A DNA stretch of 64,000 bases from Elephas maximus indicus (Eukaryota > Chordata > Mammalia > Proboscidea > Elephantidae): NCBI RefSeq assembly GCF_024166365.1, contig NC_064822.1, positions 103,412,823 through 103,476,822 of the forward strand, in the 5' to 3' direction. Of this stretch, positions 35,579 through 47,400 are shown one piece after another (position 1 is the stretch's first letter; every line of letters begins with the position of its first letter). Both the position numbers and the translations under genes were made by a program. Below the pieces are notes generated by a model that was not told where the DNA came from, made no database searches, and worked only from the letters and a program-made list of their open reading frames with translations.

Positions 35579-36448
35579 ACTGAGTAAATAATACAAGAAA
35601 CTGTACTATATGAAGAAGAATGGGGCATCAGGAGTGGAGGGAGACTTATTAACAACCTGTGATATGCAGATGAAATAACCTTGCTTACTGAAAGTGAAGA
35701 GGACTTGAAGCACTCAAACTGAGGAAGATCAAAGACCACAGCCTTCAGTATGGATTGCACCTCACATAAAGAAAACAAAAATCCTCACAACTGGACCAAT
35801 AAGCAACATCATGATAAATGGAGAAAAGACTGAAGTTGTCAAGGATTTCATTTTACTTGGATGCATAACCAATACCCACGGAAGCAGCAATCAAGAAATC
35901 AAAGGATGCATTGCATTGCGCAAATCTGCTGCAAGAGACCTCTTTAAAGTGTTAAAAGGCAAAGCTGTCACCTTAAAGACTAAGGTGGGAATGACCCAAG
36001 TCATGGTGTTTTCAATTGCTTCATATGCATGTAAAAGCTGGACGATGACTAAGGAAGACCGAAGAAGAATTGACGCCTTTGAATTGAGGTGTTGGTGAAG
36101 AATATTGAATATACCATGGACTGTCAAAAGAACAAACAAATCTGTCTTGGAAGAAGTACAACCAGAATGCTCCTTAGAGGCAAGGATGCCAAGACTTTGT
36201 CTCACATACTTTGGACATGTTGTCAGAAGGGATCAGTCCCTGGAGAAGGACATCATGCCTGGTAAAGTAGGGGATTAGTGAAAAAGAGGAAGACCCTCAG
36301 TGAGATGGATTGACACAGTGACTGCAACAAGGGACTCAAGCAAAGCAACAATTCTGAGGATGGCGCGGGACCGGGCAGTGTTTCCTTCTGTTGTGCATAG
36401 GGTTGCTATGAGTCAGAACTGACTCAATAGCATCTAACAACAACAACA
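35572..36448 (+). mobile_element. RTE 3' part of a composite element
   Basis: From the RT segment AAATAATACAAGAAACTG to the 3' end CATCTAACAACAACAAC. The YADD codons are mutated (TATGCAGATGAA, YADE) and the frame is broken, although 35811-36098 is open and encodes the post-RT region. It follows directly on the tRNA-Gly-like head, skipping about 2.2 kb of RTE. The join has short shared text (CTGA). Confidence 0.9.
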
Positions 36449-36854
36449 TACACCATATTTTAACACAAATAATTCATAGCCTCTGTGTTTGCCTGCAGTG
36501 CCCCCTCCCCTCCACCTCCACCAGGCACCGTCACAAATGCTGCCATGCCAGTTTTCTTACACATGTTGCTGTTAAAAAAAATTAGAATCCTGTGCTTACA
36601 AAAATACCTCACAGAGTGAGGGGGGAGGGCACAGCCAGCAAACAAACATAGAAGGTGAGCATTATTTGCATGAAATACAATATATATATACACACATATA
36701 CATATATACGAAGTGTGTATGTGTGAAATGTTATACACACACGTATGTATTTAAGTATTTGCAGCTCATTTATTCAGGCTTTGGGAAAATAAAGAAGGTG
36801 CCATTTTACTCTTCTACTGAAATGAAAATAGAAATGCATTCTTTTGATTTAGTT
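36449..36854. other. Spacer with TA/CA microsatellite
   Basis: Non-coding. Alternating TA and CA/TG repeats occupy 36681-36741. No gene was recognised. 36855-36865 is the left duplication of the next element. Confidence 0.6.
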
Positions 36855-36865
36855 AAGTTGGACTT

Positions 36866-39800
36866 CCCCATGTGTCTGTCAGTTTGTCATCTTGTGAGGG
36901 CTTGTGTGTTGCTGTGATGCTGGAAACTATGACAGCAGTATTCAGATACCAGCAGGAGGACAGGTTTCAGCTGAGCTTCCAGACTAAGATAGGCTAGGAA
37001 GAAGGACCCGGCAGTCTACTTCTGATTAGTATCAGCTAATGAAAACCTTATGAATAGCAACAGAACATTGTCTGATATAGTGCTGGAAGATGAGCTCCCT
37101 GGGTTGGAAGGCACTCAAAAGATGACTGGGGAAGAGCTGCCTCCTCGAAGTAGAGTCAACCTTAATGACATGGATGGAGTAAAGCTTTCGGGACCTTCAT
37201 TTGCTGATGTGGCGTGACTCAAAATGAGAAGAAACAGCTGTAAACATCCATTAATAATCAGAACCTGGAATGTACGAAGCATGAATCTAGGAAAATAGGA
37301 AATCATCAAAAATGAAATGGAATGCATAAACATTGATATCCTAGGCATTAGTGAGCTGAAATGGACTGGTATTGGCCATTTTCAATCGGACAATAATATA
37401 GTCTACAATGTTGGGAATGACAACTTGAAGAGGAATGGTGTTGCATTCATCGTCAAAAAAAAAAAAAATTTCAAGATCTATCCTGAAGTACAATGCTGTC
37501 AGTGATAGGATAATAGCCACACGCCTACAAGGAAGACCAGTTAATACGACTATTATTCAAATATACTCACCAACGGCTAGGGCTAAAGATGAAGAAATAG
37601 AAGATTTTTATCAGCTGCTGCAGTCTGAAATTGATCAAACATGCAATCGAGATGCATTGATAATTACTGGTGATTTTAATGCAAAAGTTGGAAACAAAGA
37701 AGAAGGATCAGTAGTCAGAAAATATGGCCTTGGTGATAGAAACAATGCTGGAGATCGAATGATAGAATTTTGCAAGACCAATGATTTCTTCATTGGTAAT
37801 ATCTTCTTTCACCAACGTAAACAGTGACTGTACACATGTACCTCGCCAGATGAAGCACACAAAAATCAAATAGACTACATTTGTGGAAAGAGACGATGGA
37901 AAAGCTCAATATCATCAGTTAGAACAAGGGCAGGGGTGGACTGTAGAACAGACCATCAATTGCTCACATGTAAGTTCAAGCTGAAACTGAAGAAAATCAG
38001 AGCAAGTCCACGAGAGCCAAAATATGACCTTGAGTATATCCCACCTGAATTTAGAGACCATCTGAAGAATAGATTTGACACATTGAACACTAGTGACCGA
38101 AGACCAGACGAGTTGTGGAATGACATCAAGGACATCATCCATGAAGAAAGCAAGAGGTCACTGAAAAGACAGGAAAGAAAGAAAAGACTCTGAAACTTGC
38201 TCTCGAACGTCGAGCAGCTAAAGCAAAAAGAATTCATGAAGTAAAAGAACTGAACAGAAGATTTCAAAGGGCGTCTCGAGAAGACAAAGTAAAGTATTAT
38301 AATGACATGTGCAAAGAGCTGGAGATGGAAAACCAAAAGGGAAGAACAAGCTCGGCTTTTCTCAAGCTGAAAGAACTGAAGAAAAAATTCAAGCCTCGAG
38401 TTGCAACAGTGAAGGATTCCATGGGGAAAATATTAAACGATGCAGGAAGCATCAAAAGAAGATGGAAGGAATACTCAGAGTCATTATACCAAAAAGAATT
38501 AGTCGATGTTCAACCATTTCAAGAAGTGGCATATGATCAGGAACCCATGGTACTGAAGGAAGAAGTCCAAACTGCTCTGAAGGCATTTGTGAAAAACAAG
38601 GCTCCAGGAACTGATGGAATATCAATTGAGATGTTTCAACAAACAGATGCAGTGCTGGAGGTGCTCACTCGTCTATGCCAAGAAATATGGAAGACAGCTT
38701 CTGGCCAACTGACTGGAAGAGATCCATGTTTATGCCTATTCCCAAGAAAGGTAATCCACCAAATGTGGAAATTATAGAAAAATATCATTAATATCACATG
38801 CAAGCAAAATTTCCCTGAAGGTCATTCAAAAACGGCTGCAGCAGTATATTGACAGGGAACTGCCAGGAATTCAGGTCGGTTTCAGAAGAGGACATGGAAC
38901 CAGGGATATCATTGCTAATGTCAGATGGATCCTGGCTGAAAGCAGAGAATACCAGAAGGATGTTTACCTGTGTTTTATTGACTATGCAAAGGTATTCGGC
39001 TGTGTGGATCATAACAAACTATGGATAACGTTGCAAAGAATGGGAATTCCAGAACACTTAATTCTGCTCATTCGGAACCTTTACATAGATCAAGAGGCAG
39101 TTGTTCGGACAGAACAAGGGGACACCAATTGGTTTAAAGTCAGGAAAGGTGTGCGTCAGGGTTGTGTTGTTTCACCATATCTATTCAATCTGTATGCTGA
39201 GCAAATAATACGAGAAGCTGGACTACGTGAAGAAGAACGGGGCATCAGGATTGGAGGAAGACTCATAAACAACCTGCGTTATGCAGATGACACAACCTTG
39301 CTTACTGAAAGTGAAGAAGACTTGAAGCACTTACTAATGAAGATCAAAGACCACAGCCTTCAGTATGGATTGCACCTCAACATAAAGAAAACAAAAATCC
39401 TCACTACTGGACCAATGAGTAACATAGTGATAAATGGAGAAAAGATTGAAGTTGTCAAGGATTTCATTTTTCTTGGATCCACAATCAACAGCCATGGAAG
39501 CAGCAGTCAAGAAATCAAAAGACACATTGCGTTGGCTAAATCTGCCGCAAAGGACCTCTTTAAAGTGTTGAAGAGCAAAGATGTCACCTTGAAGCCTAAG
39601 GTGCGCCTGACCCAAACCATGGTATTTTCAGTTGCATCATATGCATGTGAAAGCTGGACAATGAATAAGGAAGACCAAAGAAGAATTGATGCCTTTGAAT
39701 TGTGTTGGTGAAGAATATTGAATATACCATGGACTGCCAAAAGAAGGAACAAATCTGCCTTGGAAGAAGTACAACCACAGTGCTCCTTAGAAGCAAGGAT

Positions 39801-40058
39801 GGCAAGACTGTGTCTTACATACTTTGGACATTTTGTCTGGAGGGATCAGTCTCTGGAGAAGGACATCATGATTGGCAAAGTACAGGGTGAGTGGAAAAGA
39901 GGAAGACCCTCAACCAGGCGGATTGACACAGTGGCTACAACAATGGGCTCAACCATAACAACCATTTTGAGGATGGCGCAGGACTGGGCAGTATCTTCTT
40001 CTGTTGTGCATAGGGTGGCTATGAGTCGGAACTGACTAAACGGCACCTAACAACAACA
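36866..40058 (+). mobile_element. Near full-length RTE LINE
   Basis: The 5' leader starts CCCCATGTGTCTGTCAG and the 3' end is CACCTAACAACAACA, 3.19 kb in all. In order come the endonuclease (about 37226-37980, with IIQIYSPTARAKDEE and ITGDFNAKVGN), a linker, and reverse transcriptase (about 38580-39500, with NKAPGTDGISIEMFQ, VRKGVRQGC and an intact YADD at 39280-39291), then the C-terminal region. Breaks include TGA at 37215-37217 and 37825-37827, an A-run frameshift near 37457, a deletion near 38190 and a frameshift near 38775. The left duplication AAGTTGGACTT is at 36855-36865. The right copy appears to be split by the next element. Confidence 0.94.
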
Positions 40059-40065
40059 TGTTGGA

Positions 40066-40590
40066 GTTGTTGCTGTTGTTAGGTGTTGTCCAGTCAGAAC
40101 TGACTCATAGCGGGCCTATGTACAGCAGAACGAAACACTGCTCGATCTTGCGCCATCCTCACAATCCATCGTTATGGTTGAACCCATTGTTGCAGCCACT
40201 GTGTCAGTCCATCTCATTGAGAGCCTTCCTCTTTTGCACTGACCCTCTACTTTACCAAGCATGATGTCCTCCTCCAGGGATTGATCCCTCCTGATAACAT
40301 GTCCAAAGTATGTGAGACAAAGTCTCAGCATTCTTGCTTCTAAGGAGCATTCTAGTTGTACTTCTTCCAAAACAAATTTGTTCATTCTTTCGGCAGTGCA
40401 TAGTATTTTCAATATTCTTCCCCAACACCATAATTCAACATCAATTTTTCTTCAGTCTTCCTCATTGTCAAGGTTTTTAAAAGTGTTAAAAATCAAGGAT
40501 GTCACCTTGAAGACTAAGGTGAGTCTGACCGAAGCCATGGTGTTTTCAATCTCCTCATATGCAAGCAAAAGCTGAGCAATGAATAAGGAA
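40066..40590 (-). mobile_element. RTE 3' fragment with 5' inversion (twin priming)
   Basis: 40066-40470 is an RTE 3' end on the minus strand. 40471-40590 is the adjacent upstream RTE segment in the opposite orientation (GTGTTAAAAATCAAGGATGT to CAATGAATAAGGAA). The two meet at the same consensus position (around the segment for WTMNKED). This is the structure expected from twin priming during LINE insertion. GTTGGA occurs at 40060-40065 and 40591-40596. Confidence 0.8.
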
Positions 40591-40599
40591 GTTGGACTT

Positions 40600-41168
40600 A
40601 GGGGGTCCCAAAAATAAAAATAAAAATAATTTTTTTTTTTAACCCTGGAGCATCATAGTCCTTTAAGATTAGGGTCTTTCTTCTGTTATTGTTGAGAAAG
40701 GAGGCAGAGACCTTAAGTTGTTAAAAAGAAAATTAAGACCATTCTTTTAATCAGCTTAATCAAATCTGGCAGGTTGTATAACCATTTTTACCTTATGTAG
40801 AAATAAGACAGAAACAATTACAAAATGCAGATTAGGAAAGCCTAGTAGATTGTGGAATTCGATTGAGCAAGATTGGTGGCTGAGAATAAAACCTGTGGAC
40901 TACTTCTCTTTCTTCTCTCCTCCTTTTTATTTTAACACTATCCAAGCTTAAATGTAATTAGATACAGAATAAATTAAGAGTTTAAGAGAAAAATACAAAA
41001 CTATACCATAACTGTTCTTTTTTACCATTGATTAAAATATATTTTTAAAAAATAATGTTTGGGTAAGTCTTAACAGAAATTTGCATTTTTTAAGCAAATG
41101 AACTATGCAAAGCTCAAGGTTATAAATTTGTGGAGGCATCTTTGAGAAAATATGCCATCTAAATAAAA
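40600..41168. other. Unassigned AT-rich sequence
   Basis: No gene or named repeat. AAAAATAAAAATAAAAATAA and a poly-T run lie at 40609-40640. Confidence 0.4.
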
Positions 41169-41346
41169 TGAAACCCATTGCCTCCAAGTCAATTCTGACT
41201 CATAGCAACCCTATAGGACAGAGTAGAATTGCCCCACTGGGTTTTCAAGTCTGTAATCTTTACAGAAGCAGACTGCCACATTGTTTTCCTGAGAAGCAGC
41301 TGGTGAGCTTAAACCACTGCACTTAACCACTGCATCACCAAGGCTT
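41169..41346 (-). mobile_element. AfroSINE abutting an RTE
   Basis: Reverse complement of the SINE: AAACCCATTGCCTCCAAGTC, GGACAGAGTAGAATTGCCCC, AATCTTTACAGAAGCAGACT, and a decayed head near TTAACCACTGCATCACCAAG. It ends where the next RTE begins. Confidence 0.88.
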
Positions 41347-42708
41347 GAGATGCATTGATAAATACTTGTTATTAAAATGCAAAAATTGGAAACAAAGGTT
41401 GGTAGTTTGAAATATGGCCTTGGCGATAAAAAAAGATGCCAGAGATTGCATAATAGAATTTTGCAAGATCAATGACTTCTTCGTTGCAAATACCTTTTCA
41501 ACAACATAAACAGCGACTACACGCATAGCTCTTGCCAAATGGAATACACAGGAATCAAATCAACCACATCTGTGGAGAGAGATGATGAAGAAGCTCAATA
41601 TCATCAGTCAGAACAAGGCCAGGAGCCAACTGTGAAATAGACCATCAATTGCTCATATGCAACTTCAAGTTGAAGATGAAATTAAAACAAGTCCATGAGA
41701 GCCAAGGTATGACATTGAGTATATCTCACCTGAATTTAGAGACCATCTTGAGAATAGATTAGACACATTGAACACTAATGGCTGAATCCCAGATGAGTTA
41801 TGGAATGACATCAAGGACATCAAACACGAAGAAAGCAAAAGTTCATTAAAAACACAGAAAAGAAAGAAAAAGAACAAAATGGGTATCAGAAGAGACACTG
41901 AAACTTACTCTTTAACATCAAGTAGCAAAGCGAATGGAAAAAAAATGATGAAGTAAAAGAGCTGAACAGATTTCAAAGGGTGGCTTCAGAAGACAAAGTA
42001 AAGTATTACAATGTAATGTGCAGAGACCTGGAGTTAGAAAACCAAAAGGAAAGAACATGCTTAGTATTTCTCAAGCTGAAAAAAATAAAAATTCAAGCCT
42101 TGAATTGTAATATTGAAGGCTTCTATGGGGAAAAAAATTGAGTGAGGCAGAAAGCACAAAAAAAAGATGGAAGCAATACACAGGGACACTGTACCAAAAA
42201 GAACTGGTTGACTTTAAACCATTTCAGGAGGCAGCATATGATCAGGAACTAATGGTACTGAAGAAAGAATTCCAAACTGCAGTGAGTGCACTGCTGAAAA
42301 TGCTCCAGGAATTGATGGAATACCAACTGAGGTGTTTCAACAAATGGATGCAACACTGGAAGTTCTCACTCACCTATGCCAGGAAATTTGGAAAACAGCT
42401 ACCTGGCCAACTGACTGGGAGAGATCCATGTCCGCATCCATTCCAAAGAAAGGTGATGCAACAGAATGCATAAATTATTGACCAATATGGTTTTTTTGTA
42501 TCATTAATATTACATGCATGTAAAATTATGCTGAAGATAATTAAAAAATGGTTGCAGCAGTATATTAACAGGGATCTGCCAGAAATTCAAGCCAGATTCA
42601 GAAGAGGATGTGGAATGAGGAATATCATTGCTGATGTCAGATGGATTTTGGCTGAAAGCAGAGAATACCAGAAAGATGTTTATCTGTGTTTTATTGACTA
42701 TTACACAG

Positions 42709-43220
42709 TGTCTTAGTTATCTAGTGCTGCCACAACAGAAGTACCACAAGTGGATGTTTTCAAAAAACAGAATTTTATTCTTTCACAGCCTAGCAGACTA
42801 GAAGTCCAGATTCAGGGCATCTGCTCCAGGGGAAGGCTTTCTCTCTCTGTCAGTCCTGGGGGAAGGTCCTTGTCATCAATCTTCCCTTGGTCTAGGAGCT
42901 TTTCTGAGCAGTAACCCCAGGTCCAAAGGACATGCTCTGTTCCTGGCACTGCTTTCTTGGTTGTATGAAGTCCCCATGTCTCTCTGCTTGTTTCTCTCTT
43001 TTATATCTCAAAAGACACTGACTTAAAACACAACCTAATTTTGTAGATTGAGTCCTGCCTCATTAACATAATTGCCGCTAATCCCATTTCATCAACATGG
43101 ATTTACCATACACAGGAAAATCACGTTAGATGACAAAATAGTGGACAATCACACAATACTGGGAATCATGGCCTAGCCAAGGTGACAGATATTTTGGGGG
43201 ACACAATTCAATCCATGATA
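42709..43220 (-). mobile_element. MaLR/ERVL-type solo LTR in RTE
   Basis: 512 bp. The plus strand runs from TGTCTTAGTTATCTAGTGCT to CACAATTCAATCCATGATA. Flanking CACAG (42704-42708) and CAAAG (43221-43225) fit a 5-bp target-site duplication with one mismatch, the length used by ERVL/MaLR elements. RTE coding sequence is cut at the segment for CFIDYAKAF and resumes after the LTR. Confidence 0.78.
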
Positions 43221-43754
43221 CAAAGTGATCCGACTGTGTGCATCACAGCAAATTATGGATAACACTGCAAAGGATGGCAATTCCACAACACTTAATTGTG
43301 CTCGTGAGGAACCTGAGACCAAGAGGCAGTCGTTAGAACAGAACAAGGGGATACTGTATGGTTAAAAATCAGGAAAGTTGCACATCAAAGTTGTATCATT
43401 TCATCATACTTATTCAATCTATATGCTGAGCAAATAATCTGAGAAGCCTGACTATATGAAGAGGAATGCAGCATCAGGATTGGAGGAAGGCTCGTTAACA
43501 ACCTGTATTATTCAGGTGATACAACCTTTCTTGCTGAAAGTGAAGAGGGCTTGAGGCACTTGCTGATGAAGAGCAAAGACTACAGCCTTCGGTATGAATT
43601 AGACCTTAAAATAAAGAAACCAAAAAGTCTCACAACTGGACCAATAAACAACATCATGATAAACAAAGAAAATATTGAAGCTGTAAAGGATTTCGTTTTA
43701 CTTGGATCCACAATCAACACCCATGGAAACAGCAGTCAAGAAATTAACATGGAA

Positions 43755-43895
43755 AGGGAAAGGTAGAGAGTACTGACACATTGTGGGGATTGCAACCAAT
43801 GTCACAAAACAATTTGTGTATAAATTTTTGAATGAGAAACTAGTTTGCACTGTAAAGCACAATAAAATTAAAAAGAGAGAGACTTAGGAAAATGG
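43755..43895 (+). mobile_element. Short L1-type 3' tail in RTE
   Basis: About 140 bp (GGGGATTGCAACCAATGTCA; CTGTAAAGCACAATAAAATT) that ends in A-rich sequence and interrupts the RTE between its SSQEI and IALGK segments. It resembles the last part of an afrotherian L1 3' UTR, related to 47108-47400. Confidence 0.55.
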
Positions 43896-44130
43896 GGGAA
43901 AAAATCAAATGACATATTGCATTGGGCAAATCTACTGCAAAAGACCTCTTTAAAGTTTTAAAAGGCAAAGATGTCACTTTGAGGACTAAGGTGTGCCTGA
44001 CCTATCCATGGTATTTTCAATTGCCTCATATGCATGCAAAAGTTGGACAATGAATAAGGAAGACCAAAGAAATTGATGCATTTGAACTATGGTGTTGGCG
44101 AAGAATATTGAATACACCATGAACTGACAA

Positions 44131-44210
44131 AAACCCTTTGGGGCAGTTCTACTCTGCCCTATAGGGTCTCTCTGAGTTGGAATTGGCTCGATGGCAGTGG
44201 ATTTGGTTTG
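44131..44210 (+). mobile_element. AfroSINE 3' fragment in RTE
   Basis: 80 bp of SINE body and 3' block (CTTTGGGGCAGTTCTACTCT; TGAGTTGGAATTGGCTCGAT) between two parts of the RTE C-terminal segment. Confidence 0.85.
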
Positions 44211-44573
44211 GCTAGAAGAAAGAATAAATCTGTCTTGGAAGAAGTACAGCCAGAACGTTCCTTAGAAGCAAGGATAGTGAGGCTCTGTCTCACTTACTTT
44301 GGATATGTTATGAGGAGGGACCAGTCCCTGGAGAAGAACATCGTACCTGGTAAAGTAGAGGGTCTGTAAAAAATAGAAAGACCCTCAGTGAAATGGATTC
44401 ATGCAGTGGCTGCAACAATGGGTCCAGAGTAATGATTGCAAGGATGGCTGGAGCAGGGCCGTGCAGTGTTTTGTTCTGTTGTGCATGCTATGAGTCAAAA
44501 CTGATGGCACCTGACAACAACATGTCCCCAGCACATAATGGGTACTTCTTAGATTATGGAATTAGATGGAATT

Positions 44574-44800
44574 TGACCAACCCCGAGTGGCACAAAGAGT
44601 TGCTGTTGGCTACTAACCAAAAGGTTGGTGGTTCAAACCCATCCAGTGGTACTGCAGAAGAAAAGACTGGTGACCTTCTTCCATTGAGATTACAACCAAG
44701 AAAACCCCGTGGAGCAGTTTTACTCTGTAACACATGGAGACTCCAAGAGCCGGAATAGACCTAAGGCAACAGGCTTGGTTTTGGGTTTGGTTTGGGGGTT
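44574..44800 (+). mobile_element. AfroSINE, variant subfamily
   Basis: The variant with CCCCGAGTGGCACAAAGAGT, ACTAACCAAAAGGTTGGTGG, a B-box-like GGTTCAAACCC and AACACATGGAGACTCCAAGA, ending in a GGTTTTGGGTTTGG tail. Same subfamily type as 4860-5027. Confidence 0.85.
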
Positions 44801-44961
44801 GTTTAGGGTCAGAGGTAATCAGCAGAGCCTGATCCTAGAACCCAAAGGAATGAGGCATAAGCTCAGTGCCAGATGAATACAGAGAAAGCAGTTTTCACCT
44901 GCAACTTACAGCTGATCTCCCCCACTCTGTGTCTGGCAATCCTAAAAAAGAAACAGCCACA

Positions 44962-45411
44962 GCACTAGTTGTCAAACTTTGGTGTGCATCTGAATCACCT
45001 GTGGGTCCCTGCCGGGGCACTGTAAGGCCAAGAGACAAGACACACCTAATTTTGAGGAAAGAGAAAGTAGTTTATTGCAGAGCAACAATGCAAGGAGCTA
45101 GGGGACTTGCCTAGATCTGACTCCCAGAGCAGGGATTAGGTTACAGTCTTTATTGGGATTCGAATCTAGGAAGTTACACATATTTATTGATTTTCTGGGA
45201 AATCAAGAAAGGGGCATGGGGGAAGTTAGATAAACAGAAATACACTGAGGTGACTGAGGCACAGGCCTTGGCTTCAGAAACACTTCTGGCCCTGAACCCC
45301 AGAGTTTCTGATTTGGCAGGTCCAGGGTGGGGTCCCAGAATTTGTACATCTAACAACTTCCCAGGTGATGCTGGTGCTTCTCATCTGAGGACTACATTTT
45401 GAGAACCACTG
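44962..45411 (+). mobile_element. MER5A-type hAT DNA transposon, split
   Basis: The left part (CACTAGTTGTCAAACTTTGG, GTGCATCTGAATCACCTG) and right part (CCCAGAGTTTCTGATTTGGC, TTCCCAGGTGATGCTGGTGC, TTTTGAGAACCACTG) follow the MER5A order, with the usual terminal inverted repeats. About 260 bp of unrelated sequence lies inside. Confidence 0.8.
45009..45268 (-). mobile_element. LTR-like insertion in MER5A
   Basis: Separates the two halves of MER5A. The plus strand carries AAAGTAGTTTATTGCAGAGC, the reverse complement of an AATAAACTAC signal, so a minus-strand LTR is likely. The boundaries are approximate and the family unknown. Confidence 0.4.
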
Positions 45412-46437
45412 AATTAGAGGAAGTTGAGCCTCTAAACCCCCACCAGAGGCAATTATTTTGGTGGGCACTTGGCTCATTTGCTTTTCATGTCCAGAGACTG
45501 ACCCCCTTCCTACTGGGACAGGATACAAAGGGAAAGTGAGCCTTAGTGCCCAGAAGGCTGAGATCCTGTCCTGTCTGCTGCCTTCTCTGGCTTTTGGCTC
45601 CTCTTTCTGTTTGGTATTCTCTCCCCCCACACTACCATTGAAATATTGTCCTGTGGAGAAGCAACTTTTATCCCATTGAGCCTCATTAATAGAGAGCAGG
45701 CTGACTAGGGAGTGAGCTCCTGCCAGGTGTCTTGGGGTCTTGTTACTGCAAACCTGTGTTGGTCTCTTAAGGCCCCAGTAGCTTCAGCCTCCTCTGACAG
45801 ATCACAGGAAGCTTAGTTTAGGGAAGTTTGTGCAAGCAGCTCCCCAGTGTCTGAGCCCAGGAACAGTTGCTTGAGGGCAAGGACAGCCTGTGCCTTAGCC
45901 TTTTTCACCTAGAGGCTTCCGAAGAAATTGGCCAGATGCCCAACTGGCCTTCAGCTACATCTCAGCAAAAGCAACGGGAATGAAGAAAAGGGAGGGGATG
46001 CCCTGGAGGCTTTCTTAGTGAGTTCCAGCTTGACCAGTTTTAGCCAATTACATGCACAAATTGTCCAGAAGCTAGCTGGGAGGACATTCTGAATTTGGAA
46101 TTTTTTGACTGGTACAGGAGAGGGACTAGAACAGCCATAAACATTATGTGCCATAAACATTGAAATCATGTAACTTAATATCTGAAAGCACATAGAATTT
46201 TATAGTTGGAGTGTTTGGACAAGATAAGCTCCTCCTTGCCATAATTGTCTATGTATCCTTTCTACTGCTGCTTTGTTGTTATAACACCCACCCCTCCGAT
46301 TACCTCCATCCCTGGTTTATGTAGTCATTTACTGCATGGCTTACCCAAACATTACTCATTACTGCTTCTACAAAACAGATTTTCAAGGGAGGGGCCGTTC
46401 TCTACCAGTTATTTTATTCCCAGTTTCTATCCTAGAC
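45412..46437. other. Unassigned, GC-richer sequence
   Basis: No gene was recognised. The open frames on both strands at 45274-45679 overlap each other and have no domain signatures. A short tandem duplication of CATAAACATT(A/G) lies at 46135-46161. Confidence 0.4.
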
Positions 46438-46445
46438 CAAGACAT

Positions 46446-46660
46446 TGTTGTTGTTAGTTGACATTGAGTTGATTCTGACTCATGGCAACCCCAGGTGTAT
46501 CAGAGTAGAACTGTGCTCCAAAGGATTTTCAATGGCTGATTTATTGGAAGTAGAGCACCAGGCCTTTCTTCCAAGGCATTTCTTGGTGGACTTGAACTAC
46601 CAACCTTTCGGCTAGCAGCTGAGCACTTACTTAACCACTTGCACCACCCAGGGACGTCCT
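46446..46660 (-). mobile_element. AfroSINE with target-site duplication
   Basis: The plus strand starts GTTGTTGTTAGTTGACATTG, passes AGAGTAGAACTGTGCTCC and ends at the inverted head TTAACCACTTGCACCACCCA. CAAGACAT occurs at 46438-46445 and 46661-46668. The AGTTGA...CATTGAGTTGATTCTGAC end shows the RTE-like GTTGTTGTTAG terminus on a SINE. Confidence 0.9.
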
Positions 46661-46668
46661 CAAGACAT

Positions 46669-47107
46669 AGAAGGTGTTCAATGAACATTTACGAAATAAA
46701 TTAACTAATGATCACATCAACCTTCTGATCTCCTGTCGTTATTGTTTTATCCCTGACACCCTCTCTCCAGAGGCTCTCTCAGTTGCTCTTTTTTTCCCTC
46801 CTCCCAAACCTCATATCCGATCCTAGTAATACCTCAATCTTATTTTAGAAGAAGGCTGAGGTGTTTCAGCATGGATGAGCAGACTCATACACCTTCAGCC
46901 TTCACTGGAGCATGTCAATATTTCACTTAGATTTTTAAAAGAGATTTTAAGCCATTTAATAAAACTTATCAAATCTTTTCTCTTTTGACACTGACCTTTT
47001 CAAAGCATGCCCAGGACTGCTGATGCTATTTCCTACCCATATATTTTCTTACACTCTACTTCTTCCTGTAGGATTGCTTCTAGGTATTCTCCTCAGAAAC
47101 TGCAAAT
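46669..47107. other. Unassigned sequence
   Basis: AAGGTGTTCAATGAACATTT at 46671-46690 resembles a MIR 3' end. Nothing else was recognised. Confidence 0.35.
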
Positions 47108-47400
47108 TAAAAAAAAAAAAAAAAAAATTTGTTGTGTTTTCTGTGCAAGTTTACACAGCAAATTGTGTTCCCATTTAACAATTTCTACACAATTTATTCA
47201 ATGACATTGATTACATTTTTCACAATGTGTCAACTTTCTCATTATTTCGGTTCTGGTTGTTAGGTTTCCAGGAATCTAGTTTTCCTGCACAATTACCTTC
47301 TCATCATTGCCTGAGAGTAGTTGTTGATGGTTTGGTCTCATATAGATGATTTTTTAAAGAAGTGAAAACTACACACTTTTACTCACCAAAAATCTTCTTA
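47108..47400 (-). mobile_element. Afrotherian L1-type 3' UTR fragment
   Basis: An A-tract (47108-47126) is followed by TTGTGTTTTCTGTGCAAGTT, CACAATGTGTCAACTTTCTC and GTTTGGTCTCATATAGATGA, the pattern of an inverted L1-type 3' UTR common in afrotherian DNA. The name is from memory. Confidence 0.5.

Larger units (their letters stand above)
41347..44521 (+). mobile_element. RTE LINE from the endonuclease on, multiply interrupted
   Basis: The element starts in the endonuclease (GAGATGCATTGATAAATAC, matching the segment for RDALIITG) and ends CACCTGACAACAACA. It is split by an LTR (42709-43220), an L1 tail (43755-43895) and a SINE piece (44131-44210). It keeps the CGA codon at 41514-41516 where three longer copies have TGA. 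The RT catalytic segment reads TATTCAGGTGATACA, so YADD is lost. It is among the more diverged copies. Confidence 0.9.

Noticed and set aside
39004..39711. 235-codon reverse-transcriptase frame as a possible host gene
   Set aside because: It lies inside a near full-length RTE whose frame is broken on both sides. No host splicing or domain context.
45274..45679. Overlapping open frames on both strands (118 and 73 codons)
   Set aside because: They partly overlap MER5A, have no domain features and have no splice context.
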